Source: Ciona savignyi (lineage: Eukaryota; Chordata; Ascidiacea; Phlebobranchia; Cionidae). Taken from it: a stretch of DNA of 64,000 nt. The translations under genes and the position numbers were made by a program. Positions 55,962 to 64,000 of the stretch are shown one piece after another (within the stretch, counting starts at the first letter, position 1; every line of letters starts with the position of its first letter). The notes under the pieces are model-generated. The model worked only from the letters and a program-made list of their open reading frames with translations. It was not told the origin of the DNA and searched no databases. Where the stretch lies: assembly GCA_000149265.1 (NCBI GenBank), contig CH003233.1, positions 214,518 through 278,517 of the forward strand, given 5' to 3'.

Positions 55962-56710
55962 AAACTAAACAACAGTTAAAATCCTTCCACAGGGGTTTTC
56001 TAAACCTTAACCACCCAGAATCCCCAATCAACGCTTTCCAACTGGCCCTCATACATAACCCCACTGTGAAACGGGCCATAGTATTCTGAATTTCTTCAGC
56101 TTCCTTTATTTTCACGTACTTTTCGCAAATTCAACCAAAGATTGAGTATACAGTATCTCTATGTCGTAATGTGCTCGTTGTTCCGTACTGTTTTCGATAT
56201 TTATTCTTTATCGCTTTTATTCCCGTGCTTGCGAAGTTCCTTCTTGCTTGAACCGATCTCTTCAGCAATTTGAGACAGTATTTCTTAACAATGCTTATTC
56301 TGACGACATAGAAGTCATTGCTGACCGACAATCGACCAGAACTGCAGCTACCTCATCCAAAACTAGGCTGCCTCTTCTATAACCCAATACCACCCCCATA
56401 AAACCACCACTATTTAATTTGTGCGTTGAAACCGATATATTCATTCTATACTTAAAAATCATAAGAATGGTGCAATCTTTCGATCGAAATCACTGTTTAA
56501 AAATCTAATTTGTATATAACATTGTGCTTTTTGGCATTTTAGGTGTTTTTATTTATGTACTTATTTAATAAGATCTACTACTGTGACAACTAGTGTGAAT
56601 CGCACCAAAGTTAAAAGCTTGGAAAGACCAATCATAACTTAATCATCAGAATATATAAACTGCCCACCGCCCAGTTTTGAAAACGTGAAAATGTCAATAA
56701 ATAAACACAC
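55962..56710 (+). other. Onecut 3' UTR (inferred)
   Basis: AATAAATAAA at about 56696-56705 is the first clear polyadenylation signal after the stop, giving a 3' UTR of about 740 nt. Confidence 0.5.
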
Positions 56711-56844
56711 GTAAAGATTGTGTTATTTGTTGTTTAAAAATGTTTCTTGTACATACTTGGGTTTTAATTTAGCCTTGTGTTGCCTAAACGTAGGGTATAT
56801 TGTTCAAAGAAAGAAGGACATTTAATGTTTAAGCATAAATTTAC

Positions 56845-57060
56845 GGGTTTTGGGTATGATATCCATGTTTTACCCCCCCTCCGTATATAGGAAAACTCAA
56901 TGGGGTGTTATTACACATGTAATTGTCAAATAACCGTACTCCCATCGTTGATAGGAGCTATTGCACATTTGTAAAGTTTTGGTAATGAACCCATTACTCC
57001 ACAATATCGGCTGAGTGTCTTGCCAAAGGACTCAATCGACCAGCTAGACTACGGATAGTA
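56845..57060 (-). mobile_element. SINE family A, decayed
   Basis: GATATCCATGTTTTACCCCC, TGATAGGAGCTATTGCAC and GGACTCAATCGACCAGCTAG. It lies between the convergent Onecut and EGF genes. Confidence 0.6.
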
Positions 57061-57310
57061 GCGGCAATCAACTAATTATACCCACTAGCTCTACGGCTGT
57101 ATTCTCTATTTAGTCGTTAAGTTGTATTAAGATCAGTTAGATCGAATGCATAACGCTTTATAAACCGAATAGGTGACGTAGGTATATAACAACTGCATTA
57201 AATGTGACGTCATGAGGCGATACGGGTCTATGAGACCAACACGATGACGTCATCGGGTGACGACACAATAAACCCAGGTGGCCAAGATTCATTCAAATTT
57301 AGTGTTTGCA

Positions 57311-57412
57311 AGATCGTGTGACCGAATGGATAACGAGACCAATACATATCGCAATTCTAAATCGTTCTTACCAAAGAGACCATTAAGGGTTTAAGCCTAG
57401 CCGGGTATAAAA
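57311..57412 (+). mobile_element. SINE family B
   Basis: GATCGTGTGACCGAATGG to TAAGGGTTTAAGCCTAGCC, 3' of the EGF gene. Confidence 0.7.
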
Positions 57413-57539
57413 AGAATGGCATCAAACCTACCAGCCGAGGTAGGCTTATAAACTACGCGACAAATAACTACATCTCTTGCATCATTTTCGTCTTACTGAT
57501 CGGTCTTATATGAGTCACACCGACAAAGGGGCTGCTGTG

Positions 57540-57749
57540 TTTCCGTTTATTATTTCACTACAGAGTATGTACATGCACGATAAATAAGACCGAGTTAATA
57601 ACTTATTTCTAATTTTAAAAAATCTGTAATTAAGTCGCGCAAAATACCTCAATATTGCCCAGCAAAAATATGATTACAAATTGTACTTGTTTCAGTTTTT
57701 TGTTGGCTCTGCGTGACGTAATTACATGACGTCACTATTGATGACGTCA
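57540..57749 (-). other. 3' UTR of the EGF gene (inferred)
   Basis: TTTATT at about 57546 is an AATAAA signal on the minus strand, about 200 nt after the stop at 57750. Confidence 0.4.
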
Positions 57750-60700
57750 TTAAGCGATAAGGAGTAGTGTGGAGAGTAAGAGTAGCAGAGAAAGGACGAA
57801 CGAGGAATAGATTTTGGTTGAAGAACTGCATTGGGCTGTAGGGGCAATTCCAGCCTGGCAGGCTGTTTGTTTGGCGAAGCACATCCGACCGTCGCCGAAA
57901 TAGCCGACGTTGCATTTGCATTTGAACTCTGCGCCTGATCGTGTGCATGTGGCGTGCGCGTGGCACGGGTTGGCGGTTCCACACTGGTCTTGGGACGGAA
58001 TGCAGAAGGAATCAAGCTCGTGTGAGTTGGTTGGGCAAGAGCACCGGTACCCGCCAACCGTGTTGACGCATTGGGAATTGAACGCGTTACAGACGTCGCC
58101 CTTTGTCTCGCATTCATTCGAATCGACGCATGCGCCTCCCGCTGCGGAATTGTAGCCGGTTCTGCATACGCACTTGTGGCTGCCGTCGAGGTTGACGCAT
58201 ACGGCGAGCGGATCGGTACACGTATTCGCGGCGGAACACTCGTTAACGTCCGCACACGTTAGCCGTACCGAGTCCCAGCGCCAGCCGGATTTACAGAGGC
58301 AGGTGTAGCCTCCAGCGACATTCTGGCACGTAACGCCAGTGGGGCAACGGTGTGCGCCGGTGTTACACTCATTAGCGTCAGAACAGGAGTTGTCTGCTGG
58401 GTTGAGAACGTAGCCGGCATTACAGTTGCAGACGAAAGAGCCAGCAGTGTTGCTGCAAACTCCATTAGCTCCACAAGCAGCTGTAAAAGAATAAAGAATT
58501 GTAAGCTGGCGGTGGGCATGAGGTGATAAGACGATTGCCAAACAGTTAACGCGATCGATACATATAATTATTCTATGAAAAAGGTCTTACGGACGAGCTC
58601 ATCATGGGTTTAAACCTTGGCCTGATAGAAAATCAGACCATTGCCCATGTAAAACGACGTGCTACCCTTTAAAATGTCAGTATTCATAAAAAGAAATAAT
58701 GTCGATATTTTATTTTATTTGAACTTTTCATAATGCACGAATTATTAATGTTAAACTAATAACAAGGTAATCAGACGATTGCTGTGTAATTATGGCCACT
58801 CTCCTTTATATATCGTTTCCCATCAATGGGGATAAATATAAAAATCTTTTTTAAATCTCAGGTTACCAGACTGGGCGCAAGGTGATCTGACGATTGCCTT
58901 GTGTAATAACCTTGTGTTTTCCCATTTAAACATTTTATTACCTTTTAATTGTTTTATATTCTTATTGTTTCATAGTCCATTTTAGTTATGTGGGTTGTTT
59001 GTTAACATTATTTAATAAATAAAATATACTGCAAATGGTACCCTTGTACTTTTTTATACTTTTTGTATTAATATTTTTGTCCCAATATTTTTATTTAACC
59101 ACTATTCACCAAACGTACATATTGTAAGAAGTGTCGCAAATAAATTACGAAAGAAACTTTAATCTTACCAGAGTTTAGACATTCGTTAATGTCGGTACAT
59201 GTTTGTCCATCACCCGTGTAACCGCTGTTGCACAGGCAGGAATACGAGCCTGGGTTATTCTGACAATTTGCGTTCAAGCCGCACTTTTGTGAGACTGTGG
59301 GGAAAATCGGAAATTAAAAAAAAAAAGTAAAATAAATTCTACCACAGGTGGAATTTGAACCCACAACATTGGAGTATATGTGGTTGGTGCTCTGCCCACT
59401 GTGCTACCATGATTTTGGTTAAGACAAGCCTTTCTACACAGTTGGTAAGAGTATCAGGGGTCTTTGGGCAACACAAAGGTTGTAGGATCGAAACCATCAG
59501 CAAGCTAGACGTTTCTATCCAAGCACTTAGATTTGGTATAGATAGGTGGTGTTTTTAGCCGATGGGTTATAAGTTCAAAACTGTTCACTATCTAGTCGCT
59601 TGTGTCCTTGGGCAACACACTAAGCAGGCATTGCTTAAAACCAGTACTTTACCTTGTTATAATAAAAACTGAAAGAATGCATCAACACACTGCAACAGCT
59701 CCGACAACCTGACAGTGGGCATGAGTTATATGACATTGGGCATGAGTTATATGACAGTGGGCATGAGTTATATAAGTTATCAAAGTGATTTTTACACCCT
59801 CCAGAATAAAAGTGACACATCCATCCATTCATCCACCCATCCAACAATCCACTAAGGATAAGTTTCGAAAACCCAGAAACTTTTGCTTTGCCTATCTTTC
59901 AAAGATACGTTTCCATTTTCCAATGATAAATTCCAATCTTATTAAGCTATGTTGCCTATCTTTCAAAGATTTGTTTCCATTTTATAAAAATATAAGTTCC
60001 AAAGATACTTTCTCAATTCACATTACCTGTGCATTCATTCATAAATATCAGTGCACACATATAAAAAGATAAGTTTCCATCTTACAAAGATAAAAATTGC
60101 AAAGATATGTTCTTAATTCATGGAATTACCTGTGCATTCATTAATATCAATGCACAAATATAAAGATAAGTTATCATCCTAAAAAGTCCAAAATTACTAA
60201 GTTATGTTCTAAATTCATGCAAATACCTGTGCATTCATTAATATCAGTGCACACATATATAAAGATAAGTTTCCATCTTACAAAGATAAAAATTGCAAAG
60301 CTATGTTCTTAATTCATGCAAATACCTGTGCATTTATTAATATCAGTACACACATATATAAAGATAAGTTTCCACCCTAAAAAGTCCAAAATTACAAAGC
60401 TATGTTCTAAATTCATGCAAATACCTGTTTATTCATAAATATCAGTGCACACATATATAAAGATAAGTTTCCACCCTAAAAAGTCCAAAATTACAAAGCT
60501 ATGTTCTAAATTCATACAAATACCTGTTTATTCATAAATATCAGTGCACACATATATAAAGATAAGTTTCCATCCTAAAAAGTCCAAAATTACAAAGCTA
60601 TGTTCTTAATTCATGGAATTACCTGTTCATTCATAAATATCAGTGCACACATATATAAAGATAAGTTTTAATTCTAAAAAATTAAAAATTACAAAGCTAT

Positions 60701-63641
60701 GTTCTTAATTCATGCAAATACCTGTTCATTCATAAATATCAGTGCACACATATATAAAGATAAGTTTCCACCCTAAAAAGTCCAAAATTACAAAGCTATC
60801 TTCTTAATTCATGCAAATACCTGTGCATTCATTAATATCAGTGCATGTGTGTCCGTTTCCTGCATAACCGGCGTTGCACTGGCAGCTGAAACTTCCAGGT
60901 AAATTCGTGCATGACGCTTTGTTGTCGCACGGGTTGGTTTTACATTCATCCTCATCTACACAGGACCCTGTCGGACCCTTGGAGTACCCGGGATTGCATG
61001 TGCAAGTATAACTTCCTAAAAAGGGAAATCACCTTGGTTAAATAACTTCTAGGTATTGAAAGAATGGAAAATTGAAATTTAAGAAAAAGTTGAAAAATAA
61101 TAGACTTCCTGAAAAGGGGAATCACCCCGGTTAACGTCTTGGTATTGAAAGAATATAAAATTGAAATTTAAAAAAAAGTTGGAATGAGAAAAAAAAAGAT
61201 AAAAGGTGTGAAATACGGCAAAAATAAAAAAAGGATAAAAGTACACTGCTCACTTAAATTATCCAAACTAACTGTAACCCAACACCCAACAGTAACCTCA
61301 ACCCTAGCTCTAACATTAATCCTAATGCCCTCATGTGTATTTTGATATGCAGTTTATTTATTTCTTTCCCTCCTTTTAGTTTTTCCCTTATAACATTCTG
61401 AAAAAAATGACATCTTAATCTTTTTTTAGGGTTGATGTAATTGGATTTCGTATAATAGGATTCATAATATGGAGCTAAATTTAATGAGATCTCAACCATG
61501 TTAGTTTTAGTGTGAGAATCTGTTACAATTATAACTACTACAAAATATTTACTCACAAATATTATTAGGTCTTACTAAAACCATGTGTTTCCATACATTG
61601 TGCTTTCCAAAGTATATAAAATGCTTAGTTGACCTACCCGCTGTGTTGGCACAAACAGCATTGGTCCCACAGCGTCCCGCCGTTGCGCATTCGTTAGTAT
61701 CCACACAGACATGGTTCTGAAGCGTGTATCCCACGTTGCAGGTACAAGTAAAGCTTCCAGCGGTGTTAGTACACGCGGAATTTGAAGGGCAAGGGTTGTT
61801 TAAACACTCGTTGATGTCTGTGCAGGTAGCACCGTCACCACTGTAACCTATGGAAATAGTTTGCTTGGAAAATATCAAAAAAATTTTTTGGAAAATATCA
61901 AAAAAGGGAAGGACAATTGTCAGATAATCTCCCGATTATGTTAGGGACCGTTCTCACACAGGTAATCGTCACCTTGTATGCACCACAGGGTTACCAGAGC
62001 TATTGCAGTGTGTTGTATATGATTGAGACTTTTACTTTTAGTAGAACACATCAATTATGCAATAAAACTTTACTTTATAACTAAGAACAAATATGTTACC
62101 TAAACTATTTAAATTATTTATAAAGAAAACAGTTATAACAACAACCAAAATGTTAAAGGTATTAAAATATTTCAATTGGTTTTAAAGTAACCAAATACAC
62201 CAATAAAAAAAGTTTTATTAGTTTTTATGCTCCTTTATTACATGAAGATGCCAAAATATATTACATTTAAGAAGGATAGCACATTTTTTTTTAAGTTAAG
62301 AAGGCAGGAAAAATGAAAAAACTACAATGGTTTAATTAGTTAAAAAGTAAGTGGATATAACAAAAAAATATATTGACGGAAATAAAATATCTTGACTAGT
62401 TTTAAAATAACCAGATGTAGCAACAAAAAATAGAATTAAGACGAGCTTTACTTTTAATAAAGCAAAAGCAAAAACATGTTTTAATCAGTTAAACGATACA
62501 GCAATAAAAAACACAAATATTACGACGTTCTTTACTTTATATCAACAAAAATAAAAATAATAAAACATTGTAATTAGTTAAAAAGTGAAGTGGTACAGCA
62601 AATAAAACATATTGGTGGCAATTAAAAAAGATTTAATTGGAGATTATGTTAAGTGACATTACCACAAAAACTGTTGGCAGCAATTAAAAAAAATCAATTG
62701 GGAATAAAGTAATATAATAACAAAAACTGTTGGCACCAGTAAAATACCCATGGAGTCAATGTATTTTTCATGTTTCTTACCTTGTCTGCACCCGCATGTG
62801 TTGGTTGAAGCACAGATGGAGTTCGGGGCGGTGCAGGTGGGAGAGCCAGGTGATGGCAACACAAGCTCCACTGCNNNNNNNNNNNNNNNNNNNNNNNNNN
62901 NNNNNNNNNNNNNNNNNNNNNNNNNNNNNNNNNNNNNNNNNNNNNNNNNNNNNNNNNNNNNNNNNNNNNNNNNNGGTACTGCGCGGACATTACCCAATGT
63001 GCGCGGACATTAACCAAAAAATGGAAATTTAAAAAATGGAAAAACTCGGGCGAAAAAAAAAAATACAGCAAAAGAAATTTTGACAGGAAAAATTGTGCAT
63101 TTTTTAGAGTTTGAAAAAGTCGATAGCAGTTGTCTGCAGACAATTTTTAAAATAAAACTAGGAACTTTTTCATGATAGACACACTGCAATAGCTTCAGTA
63201 ACCTGATTTATAGGTATTTAAATATTACAATTTAAAATGTTGTATGTTACGTCACACTTAAAAAAAACTTTATTGTATCTAATGATGCTTACTTAAAAAA
63301 ATGTCATAGGTTTTGCTTTAGAAATATTTTATTAAAAATGCTATATAAAATAATTGCAAAATATTAATGCAATAAAACAAGCGTGAGTTTAGTTAGAAAT
63401 TAATTCTCAAACCCTGCTTTACCTGGGTGTTCAAGCATTGAGTGTTGGCTGCCGTGCATACATTGCCCCCAACGCACTCGTTTATATCTGCACAAGTGGC
63501 CCCACTGTGGTACAAGCCCGTCGGACAATCGCATTTGTAACTCCCTGGGAGGTTTGCGCAAGTGGACGCGGAAGGGCAGTTCGCGCTACCGTCGGAACAT
63601 TCGTTACGGTCGACACAGGAACTTACTCCACCAGTTGTTTG
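57750..63641 (-). CDS. Multi-EGF secreted protein with GPI-anchor-like end, 5' partial
   Basis: Coding exons on the minus strand, 5' to 3': 63641-63423, at least one around or lost in the N gap (62874-62781 visible), 61847-61638, 61015-60821, 59294-59169, 58480-57750. Most introns are phase 1 and split EGF modules; both borders of 63641-63423 appear to be phase 0. I count about twelve EGF modules, many with the calcium-binding start D-I/V-N-E-C ([34 protein letters not shown]) and the NTAGSF/NLPGSY beta-hairpin. The exon at 62874-62781 has a different module ([11 protein letters not shown]). The last exon holds five modules, then SSSTKIYSS followed by a Leu-rich tail ending at the stop, as in a GPI-attachment signal. 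The product is probably a cell-surface or matrix protein. Which EGF family member it is cannot be said from this 3' part. The 5' end and signal peptide lie outside the window. Confidence 0.85.
58533..58635 (+). mobile_element. SINE family B in the last EGF intron
   Basis: GCCAAACAGTTAACGCGATC to TCATGGGTTTAAACCTTGGC, preceded by a short family A tail fragment. Confidence 0.65.
59340..59412 (-). repeat. tRNA-like sequence
   Basis: The minus strand reads GGTAGCACAGTGGGCAGAGC with a T-arm-like GTGGGTTCAAATTCCAC, so A and B boxes and a T stem are present. The acceptor stem pairs poorly and the D stem has a mismatch, which favours a tRNA-derived relic over a working tRNA gene. Confidence 0.45.
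59500..59785 (+). mobile_element. SINE family A with local triplication
   Basis: The body has CTATCTAGTCGCTTGTGTCC and CACACTGCAACAGCTCCGAC. Its 3' part has expanded into three copies of a 21-bp unit (GTGGGCATGAGTTATATGAC). Confidence 0.7.
59940..60820. repeat. Intronic minisatellite carrying copies of the EGF exon donor
   Basis: About nine units of roughly 98 bp. Each contains a version of the exon end and splice donor of 61015-60821: on plus, CAAATACCTGTGCATTCATT then AATATCAGTGCA, i.e. minus TGCACTGATATT..ATGAATGCACAG|GTATTTG. Decayed donor copies start near 60026, 60128, 60224, 60322, 60420, 60519, 60618 and 60718; the functional one is at 60820. The rest of the unit is CACACATATATAAAGATAAG and TCCAAAATTACAAAGCTATG. 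Confidence 0.9.
61011..61190. repeat. Tandem duplication of the acceptor side of the same EGF exon
   Basis: ACTTCCTAAAAAGGGAAATC at 61011 (true acceptor) is repeated as ACTTCCTGAAAAGGGGAATC at 61104. Each is followed by GGTATTGAAAGAAT and AAATTGAAATTTAAGAAAAA-like sequence. Confidence 0.85.
61195..61385. mobile_element. MITE with telomere-like core
   Basis: GTACACTGCTCACTTAAATT and TTTTGATATGCAGTTTATTT ends enclose ACCTCAACCCTAGCTCTAAC, matching the family at 26816. Confidence 0.6.
61920..62055 (-). mobile_element. SINE family A, truncated
   Basis: CACACAGGTAATCGTCACCT, GGGTTACCAGAGCTATTGCA and GTGTGTTGTATATGATTGAG. Confidence 0.7.
62100..62730. repeat. Degenerate tandem repeat, about 80-95-bp unit
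   Basis: Loose units share TTTAATTAGTTAAAAAGT, GTGG(A/T)(A/T)ACAGCAA-type and AAAATATATTGACGG motifs. It lies in the EGF intron downstream of exon 62874-62781. Confidence 0.55.
62875..62974. other. Assembly gap of 100 N
   Basis: Exactly 100 Ns, probably a placeholder of unknown true size. It cuts into or abuts the EGF exon ending at 62781. The right edge shows an 18-bp direct repeat (TGCGCGGACATTACCCAATG-like), so a tandem repeat may have broken the assembly. Confidence 0.95.
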
Positions 63642-63750
63642 CTGTGTGGGGGGTGATATTCATGAGACAAAGACATATATTCCCATGAATGGGAAAACAT
63701 AAGTGGCTAAATAGGATAGACTTAACAACATAAGTGCTTAAATAGGAGAG

Positions 63751-64000
63751 ACTTATGCTTTTTGCAAGACTTATGCGTTTTGCAAGACTTTATACTTTTT
63801 GTAAGACTTTATGCTCTTTTCAAGACTTTATGCCTTTTGCAACACTTTGTGCTATTTGCAAAATTTCATGCTTTTTGCAAAACTTCATGCTTTTTGCAAA
63901 ACTTCATGCATTTTGCAAAACTTCGTGCCTTTTGCAAAACTTTATGCTTTTTGCAACACTTTATGCTTTTTGCAACACTTTATGCTTTTTGCAACACTTT
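63751..64000. repeat. Minisatellite, about 20-bp unit, running off the window
   Basis: Head-to-tail ACTTTATGCTTTTTGCAA units (variants ACTTCATGCTTTTTGCAAAA) begin about 110 bp outside the EGF exon at 63423-63641, in the intron on its acceptor side. Confidence 0.95.

Noticed and set aside
57910-58262. Plus-strand ORFs opposite the last EGF exon
   Set aside because: Antisense shadows of a cysteine-rich coding exon with strong EGF patterns on the minus strand.
62659-63143. Long ORFs running across the N block
   Set aside because: The N positions translate as unknown residues, so apparent length is an artefact; only the EGF exon at 62781-62874 is supported.

Overview
The window looks like a tunicate genome, most likely Ciona. 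It is AT-rich, has small multi-exon genes, carries recognisable chordate developmental regulators, and is crowded with two families of tRNA-derived SINEs, short inverted-repeat elements (MITEs) and intronic minisatellites. The species call is an inference from gene sequences and repeat style. No virus-like element was recognised.

Layout. (1) 1-10189 is mostly repeats and AT-rich DNA, with one orphan coding exon on + (2435-2576). (2) 10190-18834 (+) is a 12-exon gene, reconstructed with every splice phase agreeing. It encodes about 761 residues: a long helical/coiled-coil N-terminal half joined to a caspase-like domain without the catalytic His and Cys, i.e. a pseudocaspase. Its introns are largely SINE DNA, and intron 2 is essentially one SINE from donor to acceptor. 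(3) 21584-31972 (-) is a 9-exon nuclear receptor of the NR5A / FTZ-F1 group (496 residues) with complete DNA-binding and ligand-binding domains. (4) 31973-43266 is an 11.3-kb divergent intergenic region between NR5A and Onecut; it holds SINEs, degenerate tandem repeats and a GC-richer segment with three TTACGTCA motifs. (5) 43267-55961 (+) is Onecut/HNF6 in three coding exons, with a 9.6-kb first intron containing GC-richer islands that may be enhancers. (6) 57750-63641 (-) is the 3' part of a gene for a secreted protein with about twelve EGF repeats and a C-terminus like a GPI-anchor signal. It is interrupted by a 100-N gap and its 5' end lies beyond the window.

Gene relations. Pseudocaspase and NR5A converge, NR5A and Onecut diverge, and Onecut and the EGF gene converge. 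The two transcription factors may share upstream regulatory DNA; nothing links the pseudocaspase or EGF gene to them functionally.

Most striking patterns. First, the coiled-coil/pseudocaspase protein is an architecture I do not recognise. Second, SINEs make up whole introns and lie against splice sites in that gene. Third, tandem duplications are repeatedly centred on exon-intron junctions in or beside at least three genes and possibly a fourth, leaving decoy copies of splice donors and acceptors inside introns.
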